64,000 nt of DNA, taken from assembly GCF_000495475.1 (NCBI RefSeq), contig NZ_ASGZ01000002.1, positions 62,001 to 126,000 on the forward strand, given 5' to 3'. This DNA is from Candidatus Halobonum tyrrellensis G22 (lineage in GTDB: Archaea; Halobacteriota; Halobacteria; Halobacteriales; Haloferacaceae). The notes under the pieces were generated by a model, which was not told where the DNA came from, searched no databases, and saw only the letters and a program-made list of their open reading frames with translations. Positions 54,165 through 63,231 of the stretch are shown here, piece by piece (the first letter of the stretch is position 1; every line of letters starts with the position of its first letter). The position numbers were made by a program, and so were the translations under genes.

Positions 54165-55310
54165 GTGTTGTCTATCGTGGGTGAACGCATTTATAGTATC
54201 GACGCGCTGCGTGCGGTCGCGATCGCGTTCGTGATCGTCGCACACGCGAAGCCGTTCGCCGGGATGGGCGCGCGGGGCAACCTGCTGTACTTCGTACTCG
54301 ATACGATCGGGCAGTTCGACGTGCAGTTCTTCTTCGTGACCTCGGGGTACTTCCTGGCGACCAAGCTCTCGCCTTCGGTGTCCGGCCGGTACGTCGTCGG
54401 CACTATCCGGAAACTCGGCTCGCTCTACCTCTTCGGTATCCTGTTCGCGCTCGCCGTCCACATCCCGATCAGAGCCGTCGGGGGGATGCTCGACGGCCGG
54501 TCGCTCGCCTTCGGTGCAGTCAGGGCCGTCTCCGAACTCGCGCGACGAAGCCCGCTGGACTTCGTCTACTACGGCGACGCCGTCGCCGTCCACCTGTGGT
54601 ACCTCACGGCGTTGGCGTTCGCCATCTGCTTCGTCGCGGGCTTCGTCGCCATCGGCGGGGAACGGTACCTGTTCCCGACGGCGGCCGCCCTCCACGTTGT
54701 GGGAGTGCTCACGCAGAACTACGAGACGGTGTTCTCGGTCCCCGTCCCGACCCGTGATGCGCTCTTCTTCGGGTTCTTCTACGTGGCGCTGGGCTACACG
54801 ATCCGGTCGGTCGACTGGTCGCCGTCCGCGGACCGGAGCCGAGCGTATCTCGGTGCGTTCGGTGTCCTCCTCGCCGCGCAACTCGCCGAACAGTACTTCG
54901 TCGCCGCCGTCGTCCACGACGTTCCGTTCTCGGCGGGGTTCTACACGACGGAGTACACGTTCGTGACCCCGTTTCTGGTGGCCGCGCTGTTCGGTTGGGC
55001 GCTGGCGACCCCCGAGTGGGGGAAGGGGACGCCCCTCCCCACGCTCGGGACGTACGCCGTCGGCGTCTACTTGCTCCACTACCCGCTCAAGAACCTCCTC
55101 GTGGAGAGCGTGGAGTTGCTCCAGTCGGCGACCGGAGTCGCCATCCTGGACTCGCTCCTCTGGAACGTGAGCGTCGTTCCGCTGCTGTACGTCCTCTCGC
55201 TCGGACTGTACCTACTGGCCGCTCGACTCGGCGTGATCGACCCCGACGGAAGCCACCTTCCGCGGGTGAGCCGGATGCGGGAGAAACTGTTCGGCTCGCC
55301 GTCGAACTGA
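54165..55310 (+). CDS. membrane acyltransferase family 3 protein
   Basis: A 381-residue protein with about ten transmembrane helices, beginning RIYSIDALRAVAIAFVIVAHAKPF: the acyltransferase-3 signature with the catalytic His (about residue 26) close to the end of helix 1. FDVQFFFVTSGYFLATKL follows, and the C-terminal YLLHYPL is typical too. These enzymes O-acylate sugars of surface polysaccharides. The start is a GTG at 54165 or 54177, since no ATG lies at the right place. It stands before a glycosyltransferase operon, consistent with glycan decoration. Confidence 0.85.
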   Translation: MLSIVGERIYSIDALRAVAIAFVIVAHAKPFAGMGARGNLLYFVLDTIGQFDVQFFFVTSGYFLATKLSPSVSGRYVVGTIRKLGSLYLFGILFALAVHIPIRAVGGMLDGRSLAFGAVRAVSELARRSPLDFVYYGDAVAVHLWYLTALAFAICFVAGFVAIGGERYLFPTAAALHVVGVLTQNYETVFSVPVPTRDALFFGFFYVALGYTIRSVDWSPSADRSRAYLGAFGVLLAAQLAEQYFVAAVVHDVPFSAGFYTTEYTFVTPFLVAALFGWALATPEWGKGTPLPTLGTYAVGVYLLHYPLKNLLVESVELLQSATGVAILDSLLWNVSVVPLLYVLSLGLYLLAARLGVIDPDGSHLPRVSRMREKLFGSPSN

Positions 55311-55356
55311 GGGTGAACGGGTTAATCACCGCCTAATCACCCAGTAACCAGTGATG

Positions 55357-55364
55357 TATTAAAT
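55357..55364 (+). promoter_or_regulatory. TATA box of the GT2-GtrA-glycosyltransferase operon
   Basis: TATTAAAT centred about 31 nt before ATG 55392, predicting a very short leader. Confidence 0.45.
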
Positions 55365-55391
55365 GGGTGTAGGGAGAGATGCCAGTAATAA

Positions 55392-56198
55392 ATGGCTTCT
55401 GAGAGCAAGGCGTCCGACGCCCCCTCGGTCGGGGTCGTGGTCCCCGCGTACGCTCCCGACGTTCTCACCCTAGAGCAGTACGTCGGCGAGATACGTGCGA
55501 CGTTCGACTCCGTGACGGTCCGCGTCGAACTCGACGCGCCGCGGCAAGCGCACGTCGACCGCCTCTCGGAGAGCGTCGACGAGTTGAACGTATCGACCAC
55601 CCGGCGAGGGAAGGGCGGCGCGATCATGGACGGGTTCGACGCGCTCGCGGACACACACGACCTGCTCGCGTTCGCCGACGCCGACGGGTCGGTCCCGGCC
55701 GCCTCGCTCCACGACGTCGTCCGGCAGGTCGCCGAGGGGACGGCCGACGTCAGTATCGCGTCGCGGCGCCACCCCGCCTCGCACATCGTCGACCACCAGA
55801 CGGTCGTCCGGCGCTTCCTCGGCGACGCGTTCGCCCGCGCCGCCCGCTGGATGCTCCCGACCCAGTGTCGCGACTACCAGTGTGGCGCCAAGGCGGTCAG
55901 TTCGGCCGCTTGGAGCGCTATCGGGCACCACTGCTACGAGCCCGGGTTCGCGTGGGACCTGGAGTTCGTCTCCGTCGCCGGCTCGCTCGGCTACGAGATC
56001 GCCGAGGTGCCGGTCGACTGGGAGGACCACCCCGACTCGACGGTCGACCCGCTCACGACGTCGGTGGAGTTGGCGACCGCACTCGTCGACGTCAAGCGTC
56101 GGACGGACGCGATCGCAGAGAGTCCGCGCTATCACGACGTGCAGGCGACGACCGACTCGACGCTCATGAAGCTCGGAGCGGACGACGATGGCGACTGA
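55392..56198 (+). CDS. family 2 glycosyltransferase (polyprenyl-phosphate sugar synthase-like)
   Basis: A 268-residue GT2 protein without membrane helices: SVGVVVPAYAPDVLTLEQYV at the N-terminus, TTRRGKGGAIMDGFDAL near residue 67, FADADGSVP near 92 as the metal-binding site, and RDYQCGAKAVSS near 160. The layout is that of polyprenyl-phosphate hexose synthases. Its stop overlaps the GtrA start by 11 nt. With GtrA and a GT-C protein next to it, it likely makes the dolichyl-phosphate sugar that is flipped and then transferred outside. Confidence 0.87.
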   Translation: MASESKASDAPSVGVVVPAYAPDVLTLEQYVGEIRATFDSVTVRVELDAPRQAHVDRLSESVDELNVSTTRRGKGGAIMDGFDALADTHDLLAFADADGSVPAASLHDVVRQVAEGTADVSIASRRHPASHIVDHQTVVRRFLGDAFARAARWMLPTQCRDYQCGAKAVSSAAWSAIGHHCYEPGFAWDLEFVSVAGSLGYEIAEVPVDWEDHPDSTVDPLTTSVELATALVDVKRRTDAIAESPRYHDVQATTDSTLMKLGADDDGD

Positions 56199-56652
56199 CT
56201 CGCGGCTTCACGCGCTCGCTCACCGGGCGCGGATCGGGCAGTTCGTCTCCGTCGGCGTCGTCGGCGCGGCGATCGAGACGGCCATCGTCGCGCTGTTGAC
56301 GACGCTGTTCGGCGTCGGCGCACTCGCCGCGAAGGCGGTGGGCGCCGAGTGTTCCATCTCGACGATGTTCGTCGTCAACGACCGCTGGACGTTCGCCGCC
56401 GAGGGCGAGGGCGGGGTGGTGGCGTTCGTCCGCCGGTGGACGAAGTCGCACGCCGTCCGTCTCGGGGGGCTGGCGGTCGCCTTCACCGTGCTGTTCGTGT
56501 TGACGTCAGTCGTCTCGGTCACGCTTCCGGTGTGGGGCGTCGACCTGTGGCCGACGGTCGCCAACGTGGTCGGGATCGGCGTCGGGATGGTGCTCAACTA
56601 CGTCGCCGAGAGTCTCTTCACGTGGGGCGTCGGCGGGGAGGCGCCCCCGTGA
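56188..56652 (+). CDS. GtrA family membrane protein
   Basis: A 154-residue GtrA-like protein with four transmembrane helices. FVSVGVVGAAIETAIVALLTTL opens it and NDRWTFAAEG follows, the conserved asparagine/tryptophan region of the family. GtrA proteins are believed to translocate polyprenyl-phosphate-linked sugars across the membrane. Overlaps at both ends (GT2 upstream by 11 nt, next gene by 4 nt) show a tight operon. Confidence 0.87.
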   Translation: MATDSRLHALAHRARIGQFVSVGVVGAAIETAIVALLTTLFGVGALAAKAVGAECSISTMFVVNDRWTFAAEGEGGVVAFVRRWTKSHAVRLGGLAVAFTVLFVLTSVVSVTLPVWGVDLWPTVANVVGIGVGMVLNYVAESLFTWGVGGEAPP

Positions 56653-58025
56653 GTTCGCCGTCGTACGGGGAACGCCTCCGGGAGTCACGGCTCGTCGGCC
56701 GGCTCACGACGTCGGTCTTCGGCGGCGACGACTGGTGGCGACGGGTCGTCGCCGCGGTCGTCCTGATCCCCAACCTCGTCGTGTTCGCCGCGGTCGCGCT
56801 CCAACCCGGCCGGCTCCCGCTCCGGGCCGACAGCGGGATCTTCGAGTACGCCGGCTGGTTTCTGGCACACGGCGCCACCCTCTATACGGAACTCTGGGAG
56901 ATCAAGCTCCCGCTCGCGTACCAGACTCCGGCGGCGCTCGCGCTACTGGCCGGCGGGGACCCGCTCGTCACTCACCTGCTGAACGTCGGACTGACCGTCG
57001 CGGTCAGCGTCGGCGCCGCGGTACTCGTCGGGGCGCTGGTGGACGACGTCACCGCGAACGGGCGGGCGGCCGCGCTCGCGGGGGTGAGCGTGCTCCTGCT
57101 CCCGGGCTACTTCTACCTCCCCGCGTACGGGTTCAAGTCGAAGTTCTACGTCGTCTTCACCGGTCTGCTCGCGGTCTGGCTCGCACGACGGGAGCGCTAC
57201 GCGCTGAGCGGAGCGGCCGCCGCCGCGTGCGTCGGCTACTACCAAGCGGCCGCCGTGTTCCCCGTCCTCGCGGTCGGCCTGGCGCTGCAGTACGGCTCGG
57301 TACGGGGAGCGGCCGAGGCGGTCGCCGGTGGTGTCGGAATGACCGCGCTCACGGTCGCACCCGTCGTCTGGGCGGGCGCGGGGGAGGCGCTCGTGACCGA
57401 GGCGGTCCTCGTCCCCCTCGTCGTCGACTCGGGCGAACAGGCGTTTCTCCGACTCGTGGTCGAAGGCGTCGGCGACTTCGGCGTCGCCGCACCCGTCGTC
57501 GCGGCCGGGGCAGTCGGCGTGGCTCTGGCCGTCACGGCGTACGGCTGGCGCGAGACGTGGTGGGTCGTCGCCGGGGCGGCGTGGTTCGCGTTCGTCGTGT
57601 TCGCGTTCGACTACGACAACTACCCCGACCTCATCCCGGGGCTGATGTTCGTCGCGGTGGGCGTGGGCGTCGTCTACGACAGGCTCCCCTCGCGGTCGTA
57701 CCGAACCGTGCTGACGGTCGTCGTCACCGCGTGCATCGTGGCGAACCTCGTGCTCGTCGTCGGGATGGGCGGCCTGTTCGGCGGGTACGGGATCGCTCCC
57801 GCCGACCCCCTCTCGGAACTCGAATCGACCACGCACGAGACCGGTCTCGGCGACGGGTACGCGGTCGAGCGTCCGGACGTCCGCTACCTGTTCTGGAACG
57901 GCATCGAATCGGAGACGTGTCACGTTCGGCTGTCGACGACCGAACTCCGGTGGATACAGTTGACCGACAGCCCCCTCATCGACACGCAGTGTGGGGATCT
58001 GGGCGTCGCTCTCTCGCACCTGTGA
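56649..58025 (+). CDS. membrane (GT-C type) glycosyltransferase, DolP-mannose mannosyltransferase-like
   Basis: A 458-residue polytopic protein starting at GTG 56649, overlapping the GtrA stop. After the first helix comes LPLRADSGIFEYAGWFLAHG, an extracytoplasmic loop with the Asp-Ser pair that carries catalytic Asp in GT39/GT83-like enzymes, then LYTELWEIKLPLAY, another conserved loop. About ten helices and a short extracytoplasmic C-terminal domain with three cysteines. By analogy with haloarchaeal AglS, it would transfer a sugar from dolichyl phosphate to a protein- or lipid-bound glycan outside the cell. The substrate is inferred only. Confidence 0.8.
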   Translation: MSSPSYGERLRESRLVGRLTTSVFGGDDWWRRVVAAVVLIPNLVVFAAVALQPGRLPLRADSGIFEYAGWFLAHGATLYTELWEIKLPLAYQTPAALALLAGGDPLVTHLLNVGLTVAVSVGAAVLVGALVDDVTANGRAAALAGVSVLLLPGYFYLPAYGFKSKFYVVFTGLLAVWLARRERYALSGAAAAACVGYYQAAAVFPVLAVGLALQYGSVRGAAEAVAGGVGMTALTVAPVVWAGAGEALVTEAVLVPLVVDSGEQAFLRLVVEGVGDFGVAAPVVAAGAVGVALAVTAYGWRETWWVVAGAAWFAFVVFAFDYDNYPDLIPGLMFVAVGVGVVYDRLPSRSYRTVLTVVVTACIVANLVLVVGMGGLFGGYGIAPADPLSELESTTHETGLGDGYAVERPDVRYLFWNGIESETCHVRLSTTELRWIQLTDSPLIDTQCGDLGVALSHL

Positions 58026-58154
58026 GGGTCGCTCGCTCGCGCTCGCGAGCGAACAGCCCCGGGAGAACACCGCGAGCCACGTCCGACCGCGGAGCCGACG
58101 AGACGTGGCTCGAACGACGGGAGGCGCGACTCGAACGACGGGAGACTCCGGCCT

Positions 58155-59024
58155 CTACCCGTTCGGCTTCCGCTCCTGGTCGGGGTGGTCGGCGACGAAC
58201 ACGCTCGTGTCGTCGGGCACGTCGTCGGTCACCCACGACTGCGCGCCGATGTTCACCCGGTCGCCGATGGACACCGGGCCGAGCACGTTGCTCCCGGCGC
58301 CGATGACGACGTGGTCGCCGATGTCGGGGTGACGCTTGTACCCCTTCGCGAGCATGTGGTCCTCGTCCTCCTCCTCTTCGAAGTGGAGGGCGCCCAGCGT
58401 GACGTTCTGGTAGACCCGGACCCAGTCGCCGACAGTCGTCGTCTCGCCGACGACGACCCCGGTGCCGTGGTCGACGAAGAAGTACTCGCCGATCTCCGCA
58501 CCGGGGTGGATGTCGATCCCCGTCTCGACTTTCGAGTACTCGGCGAGTTCGCGGGCGTACTCGAAGCTCCCCGCCTCGTAGAGGTGGTGTGCGACCCGGT
58601 GGGTCAAGACGGCGTGAAAGCCGGGGTACGACCGGATGATCTCGCAGTAGCTCTTCGCCGCGGGGTCGCCCTTGTACGCGGCCTCGACGTCCTTCTTGAG
58701 CGCGCTCCGGACCCCGGGCAACCGGTCGAGCGTCGCGTCGACGGTCCCGGTCACGTCGGTCCCGTCGTCCGCGTAGGCCGTGACGCCCTTCCGCATGCAG
58801 ACGCCGAGTTCGGTCAGGCGCGCGCGGGTCTCGCCGGGGTCGTCCAGCAGTTCCGTCGCGTTCCAACACTGCGGGAACAGGAGCTGTTTGAGCAGCGGCG
58901 GCTCGTCGCGCAGCGAGTCGCGGCGGGGGTAGGTCGGCGAGGCGTCCGTGGGGAAGGGCGGTCCGTCCGCTCGGTATGATTCGACGAGTTCCGCGTGGGC
59001 GTCGCCGGTGTACTCGTACCGCAT
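58155..59024 (-). CDS. cysE: serine O-acetyltransferase
   Basis: A 289-residue serine acetyltransferase of the EpsC/CysE type. The N-terminal 120 residues are helical. DPAAKSYCEIIRSYPGFHAVLTHRVAHHLY near residue 125 precedes a left-handed beta-helix of hexapeptide repeats: GIDIHPGAEIGEYFFVDHGTGVVVGET with the catalytic Asp-His pair, then RHPDIGDHVVIGAGSNVLGPVSIGD. It acetylates serine to O-acetylserine for cysteine synthesis. ATG 59024 is consistent with the family length. The adjacent genes are glycan genes, so co-regulation is doubtful. The long acidic C-terminal end is short here. Confidence 0.9.
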   Translation of the reverse strand: MRYEYTGDAHAELVESYRADGPPFPTDASPTYPRRDSLRDEPPLLKQLLFPQCWNATELLDDPGETRARLTELGVCMRKGVTAYADDGTDVTGTVDATLDRLPGVRSALKKDVEAAYKGDPAAKSYCEIIRSYPGFHAVLTHRVAHHLYEAGSFEYARELAEYSKVETGIDIHPGAEIGEYFFVDHGTGVVVGETTTVGDWVRVYQNVTLGALHFEEEEDEDHMLAKGYKRHPDIGDHVVIGAGSNVLGPVSIGDRVNIGAQSWVTDDVPDDTSVFVADHPDQERKPNG

Positions 59025-59218
59025 TCGTGTGGAGTGTGACCGCCGAGTGACGTTAGTCCTTCCACACTCGCCCGTCGGCGGTACCGTCCCGGGCGGACGG
59101 TGACGCGCGTCGCGCCCGTAGCGCCGGCGAACCCATCCCGCGAACCAGTGCCGGACGGGTACCCGCCGCCGAAGCGTCGGTACTCGATCGGAAACCGGTG
59201 AGTTCCGTGTGTGAAACC

Positions 59219-59226
59219 GTATATAG
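59219..59226 (+). promoter_or_regulatory. TATA box of the sulfatase-like gene at 59250
   Basis: GTATATAG centred 27 nt before ATG 59250; implies a leaderless mRNA and discards the longer frame from 59211. Confidence 0.6.
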
Positions 59227-59249
59227 CCAACCCCGGAAGGGAGAGTCGA

Positions 59250-60584
59250 ATGGACAGCCCGAGCGTCGCCGTAGTGGTCCTCGACACGTTGCGGAAGGAC
59301 GCGTTCGACCGGTACTTCGAGTGGGTCCCCGGGGTCGCGTTCGAGAACGCCTACTCCACCGCCCACTGGACCGTCCCGGCTCACGCCTCCCTGCTCACCG
59401 GGAAGTACCCGAGCGAGGTGGGCGTCCACGGGAAGTCGCGGTCGTTCGACTGTCCCGACCCGAGCATCGTCGAGGTACTCCACGAGCGAGGGTACACGAC
59501 CCGGCTGTGGACGGCGAACCCGCTGATGTCAAAGTGGGAGGACTGGGAACGCGGCTTCGACCACGTTCGCGGCTCCGAGCGGCTCCACCCGTACACGGAC
59601 GAGTCGCTCGACTGGGCGGCGTTCCACCGGTCGAGCGAGGGCGGACGGCTGGGGACGTACCTGCGGGCGCTCCCGCACGCGCTCCGGTCGCCCGAGAGCA
59701 CGGTCGGCTCGCTGCGGGAGGCCGCCCGTCAACTGCGGCTCGAAGACGGCGAGCGGGGGGCGGAGGCGGTCGTCGAGCGGCTAGACCGGACCCGGTTCGA
59801 CGACCGGGAGTTTCTCCTCGTCAATCTGATGGAGGCGCACACGCCGCACTTCCCCCCGAAGCCGTACCGCAGCGTCGACGAGAGGGTCAACTTCAAGATC
59901 GGCGACGCGTTCGCCGGGCTGGTGACCGATCCGGACCGCAACCGCGCGGTGTACGACGACTCCGCGATGTACCTCTCGGCGGTGTACCGCGGCCTGTTCC
60001 GCCGCCTCCGCTCGGAGTTCGACGTCGTGGTCACCCTCTCCGACCACGGGGAACTGCTCGGCGAGTACGACCTCTGGAACCACGGGTACGGACTCTACCC
60101 CGAACTGGTCCGCGTCCCGCTCGCGGTCTGGCTAGACGACCGGGTCGAGGCGGACGGGGCCGACGCGGACCCCGAGGAGGCGGTCAGTCTGCTGGACGTA
60201 CCGGAGACGCTCGCCGACCTGACCGGCGTCGAACTCGACACGCGCGGGCGGAACCTCCTCGGCGACTCCGACCCCGTCGCCCGACTGACGGAGTACCAGG
60301 GGTTCCTCCCCTGGCACCGCGAGCAGTTCGAGTCGAAGGGCGTCGCGGAGGTGTACGAGCGGTTCGACACGCCGCTCCGAGGGCTGGTCACCGCCGACGG
60401 GAGGTACGTCTACGAGACCCACGAGGACGGCTACCGCTCCCCCGACGGACCGGTGTCGCCCGACGACGAGGAGCGGCTGGAGTCGCTCGTCTCGTCGGTC
60501 CCCGAGCGGGCGGTGGACGACGAGGGGTCGGACGACGTCTCGTCGGACGTGATGGGCCAGCTAGAGGACCTCGGGTACGCGTAG
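59250..60584 (+). CDS. sulfatase-like hydrolase (alkaline phosphatase superfamily)
   Basis: A 444-residue protein. VAVVVLDTLRKDAFDRYF gives the N-terminal metal Asp. YSTAHWTVPAHASLLTGKYP near 37-56 is the nucleophile segment (Thr/Ser-type, no Cys). LLVNLMEAHTPHFPPKPY near 190 and VTLSDHGELLGEYDLWNHG near 260 complete the metal centre. The C-terminus ends QLEDLGYA. No signal peptide or membrane helix, so it is probably cytoplasmic. It has its own strong promoter. Located between serine acetyltransferase (divergent) and a flippase (convergent); role in modifying surface glycans is likely. Confidence 0.85.
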   Translation: MDSPSVAVVVLDTLRKDAFDRYFEWVPGVAFENAYSTAHWTVPAHASLLTGKYPSEVGVHGKSRSFDCPDPSIVEVLHERGYTTRLWTANPLMSKWEDWERGFDHVRGSERLHPYTDESLDWAAFHRSSEGGRLGTYLRALPHALRSPESTVGSLREAARQLRLEDGERGAEAVVERLDRTRFDDREFLLVNLMEAHTPHFPPKPYRSVDERVNFKIGDAFAGLVTDPDRNRAVYDDSAMYLSAVYRGLFRRLRSEFDVVVTLSDHGELLGEYDLWNHGYGLYPELVRVPLAVWLDDRVEADGADADPEEAVSLLDVPETLADLTGVELDTRGRNLLGDSDPVARLTEYQGFLPWHREQFESKGVAEVYERFDTPLRGLVTADGRYVYETHEDGYRSPDGPVSPDDEERLESLVSSVPERAVDDEGSDDVSSDVMGQLEDLGYA

Positions 60585-60670
60585 GGAGCGTTCGATACGT
60601 GTGGGGGAGGCGTGCGCGTAGGGAGCGACGGATAGGAGGGGGAGGCTACGCGCGCGACTGGAGTTCGAGG

Positions 60671-62200
60671 TCAACTCCGGTCGGTCAGTAGCCGACTCAG
60701 GCGCTCGGATGGGACGACCCCGGCCAGGAGGTCGAGTTCCTCCTGTTCGAACCCGAGCAGGTAGAGCACCGCGGCGTACGCCACCGCGCCCGCGGCGCCG
60801 CCGACGACGAGGAGGGCGTACTGGTCGAGGAGGAGCGAGACGGCGTACATCACGCCCGCCGCCACCGCGCCCGCCGCGACCGGTTTGAGGAACGTCCGGT
60901 CGTACGGGAGCAGCCCCTCCAGGTACCAGACCTCGACGATCCGGAGGACGTTGATCCCCGCGAGGACCGCCGAGGTGGCGATGGCGGCCCCGATGAGACC
61001 GAACTCGAGGATCAACACGTAGTTCAACACCGCGTTGAGCACCCCCGAGGCGAGTTGGTTGACGAGCGTCAGGTACTGGTGGTCGCTCATCATGAGGAGG
61101 TAGCCCGACGGACCGACGAAGCAGTTCGTCACCTGCGAGAAGACGAACAGGCTGAGCACCACGCTCCCGCGGGTGAACCCCTCGCCGAACACGGCGAGCA
61201 CGTCACCCGAGTACAGCAGCGCCGCGATGGCGGGGCACAGCGAGAGGGTGAATATCCACCGCGTCACCGTCCCGTAGAGGTCCTCCAGTTCGTCCAGTTC
61301 GTCGTTGTGGTACAGCCGCGACGCGATCGGGGGGAACAGCTGGTTGAACGCCACCAGCGGGAGCGAGAGGATGGTCGCCACCGTCACCGAGACGTTGTAG
61401 ATACCGACGGCCGAACTCGACAGGAAGAAACCGACCATGAGGATGTCGGTGCGGTTGTAGAGGAACCCGCCGAGTTGGTTGAACGTGAGCGGGAGCGAGT
61501 AGTTGTAGTACTCCTTGAGTTCGGGGGTCGACGGCCGGCGAACGGTGCCGACGCCGAACGGCGACCGCCGGATCAAGATCGCGAGCCCGACCCCGAACGT
61601 CAGCGCGCCCATGACGACGAACCCCGCGGCCGCCCCGACGACGGAGTAGCCGAGGAGGACGGCCCCGCCGACGAACACCAGCCGGAGGATGGGTCTCGCG
61701 ACGGAGGAGACGACGACGTCGTACTCCATCTTCTCCATCGACTTGAAGACGGACGTGGTGACGTTCGCGAGCGTGTTGAACGGCAACACGAACGACGCCA
61801 CCCGGAGCACGTCCACGAACAGCGGGTCGTCGAGGGTGACCGAGGAGATGAACGGCGCCAGATAGAACACCACCGCCGTGACGAGGACGCTCGCGACGAT
61901 CGAGGTGCCGTACGCCAGCCCGAGCATCACCGACTGGGTCCGCGTGTCGTCCTCGTATTCGGGGAGGAAGCGGAGCATCGACTTGTTCCCGCCCAGCCGC
62001 GTGAACACCATGAACAGCGAGAACAGCGTCGTGGTGTACGAGAAGATGCCGTAGAGGCTGGTGCCGAGCGTCCGCGTCAAGATCAGGTTGGTCACGAGCC
62101 CGACGGCCCGAGAGAAGCCGTCACCGCCGAGGAACAGCCCCGCACCCTTCGAGACCGACCCCAGTGAACTCTCCGAGTCCGCGTCCTCTTCGTCACTCAT
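60671..62200 (-). CDS. polysaccharide flippase (MOP superfamily)
   Basis: A 509-residue membrane protein with about fourteen helices. The N-terminus is acidic, then LGSVSKGAGLFLGGDGFSRAVGLVTNLILTRTLGTSLYGIFSYTTTLFSL, typical of archaeal Wzx/RfbX flippases such as AglR. The last 30 residues are amphipathic and basic (PSERLSRLLTD). It would flip lipid-linked glycans across the membrane. It lies upstream-to-downstream with the sulfatase-fold gene at 62299-63231 on the same strand, spacer 98 nt, and probably shares its transcript. Confidence 0.87.
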   Translation of the reverse strand: MSDEEDADSESSLGSVSKGAGLFLGGDGFSRAVGLVTNLILTRTLGTSLYGIFSYTTTLFSLFMVFTRLGGNKSMLRFLPEYEDDTRTQSVMLGLAYGTSIVASVLVTAVVFYLAPFISSVTLDDPLFVDVLRVASFVLPFNTLANVTTSVFKSMEKMEYDVVVSSVARPILRLVFVGGAVLLGYSVVGAAAGFVVMGALTFGVGLAILIRRSPFGVGTVRRPSTPELKEYYNYSLPLTFNQLGGFLYNRTDILMVGFFLSSSAVGIYNVSVTVATILSLPLVAFNQLFPPIASRLYHNDELDELEDLYGTVTRWIFTLSLCPAIAALLYSGDVLAVFGEGFTRGSVVLSLFVFSQVTNCFVGPSGYLLMMSDHQYLTLVNQLASGVLNAVLNYVLILEFGLIGAAIATSAVLAGINVLRIVEVWYLEGLLPYDRTFLKPVAAGAVAAGVMYAVSLLLDQYALLVVGGAAGAVAYAAVLYLLGFEQEELDLLAGVVPSERLSRLLTDRS

Positions 62201-62298
62201 TCATCGGGAGGGGCCGTCGGTGTCGTACTGTCGTCCGTACCGTGCGTCGTCCGGACGCCGGGCCTGTTCGGGTCGTCGAGTGGGTGACGGCGGTCGGC

Positions 62299-63231
62299 TC
62301 ACTCCGCATAACCCAACTGCTGAAGCCGGTCTTCCACGGACGACGAGACGTCGGCCCGTTCGTGGTCGGCCGGGTCGTGGTCGCCGGTGTCGGTCGCCGA
62401 CGCCTCGACCCACGGGACGCGCCGCACCGCCGGCAGCGCGGAGCCGTCGTGGCCGAACACCCCGTGTTCGCCGAACGCCTCGCCGTGGTCGGCGGAGATC
62501 GCGACCGTGTCGGCGTCGACGTTCGACAGGAGCAGTTCCACGTCGTCGAGCACGTAGTCGAGGTTCGCGCGGTAGGCGTCGCGCGCCTCGTCGACGGTGA
62601 TGCGTCCCTCGGCGATGTCGTCCCAGACGGACATCGAGTCGTCGCCGAACCCGTCGACGGAGAGCCCGCTCGTGATCGGGGTGGGCACGCTGGGGAAGTG
62701 CGGCTGCATGTAGTGGACGATCAGTCGGTCGGCGTCGCGGGTCCGGGCGGCCTCGATGGCGCGGTCGGTGACCGGGCGCGCCCGTATCGTCCCCGTCTCG
62801 TCGTCCCACGCGTCGCGCCACACCTCGTCGACGAACGCGAACGCCGACTCGTCGACGTGGGTCTCGGAGTACGGGTTCCCGGTGACGTAGCCGACGTCCG
62901 AGAGGTCGACGGACGGGTCGTCGAACGTGCGGTCCATCCACTGCGTGGACGTCCCCCCCACGGACCACCGGCTCTCGACGCCCGAGAGCCACCGGTGTCG
63001 GTTCTGCGCACGCCGAGCGGCGTCGTACCGGCAGGCGTCGAGGAGGACGAGTACGTCCCACTCCTCGTCGAACACCGGGTCGGCGGTGACGGAGTCGACG
63101 CCGAGCAGTTTGTACGGTATCGAGTAGCCGAAGTGCCACACTGCCCACCGGAGGGCGAACGGGAGACCGAACGACCGCGTCCGCGTGCGGAAGTGCTCCC
63201 ACCACCTCCCCGCGGCGCCAACGAGTCCCAT
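62299..63231 (-). CDS. sulfatase-fold protein with LDACRYD motif (second copy)
   Basis: A 310-residue alkaline-phosphatase-superfamily protein. LVLLDACRYDAARRAQNRH near residue 61 holds the first metal Asp. IVHYMQPHFPSVPTP near 172 and VAISADHGEAFGEHGVFGH near 245 form the second metal site. As in the gene at 33244-34167, no sulfatase nucleophile motif is recognisable. The N-terminal 50 residues include an amphipathic region (FALRWAVWHFGYSIPYKL) that may attach to the membrane. The C-terminus ends RLQQLGYAE. Probably cotranscribed with the flippase downstream. Confidence 0.77.
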   Translation of the reverse strand: MGLVGAAGRWWEHFRTRTRSFGLPFALRWAVWHFGYSIPYKLLGVDSVTADPVFDEEWDVLVLLDACRYDAARRAQNRHRWLSGVESRWSVGGTSTQWMDRTFDDPSVDLSDVGYVTGNPYSETHVDESAFAFVDEVWRDAWDDETGTIRARPVTDRAIEAARTRDADRLIVHYMQPHFPSVPTPITSGLSVDGFGDDSMSVWDDIAEGRITVDEARDAYRANLDYVLDDVELLLSNVDADTVAISADHGEAFGEHGVFGHDGSALPAVRRVPWVEASATDTGDHDPADHERADVSSSVEDRLQQLGYAE

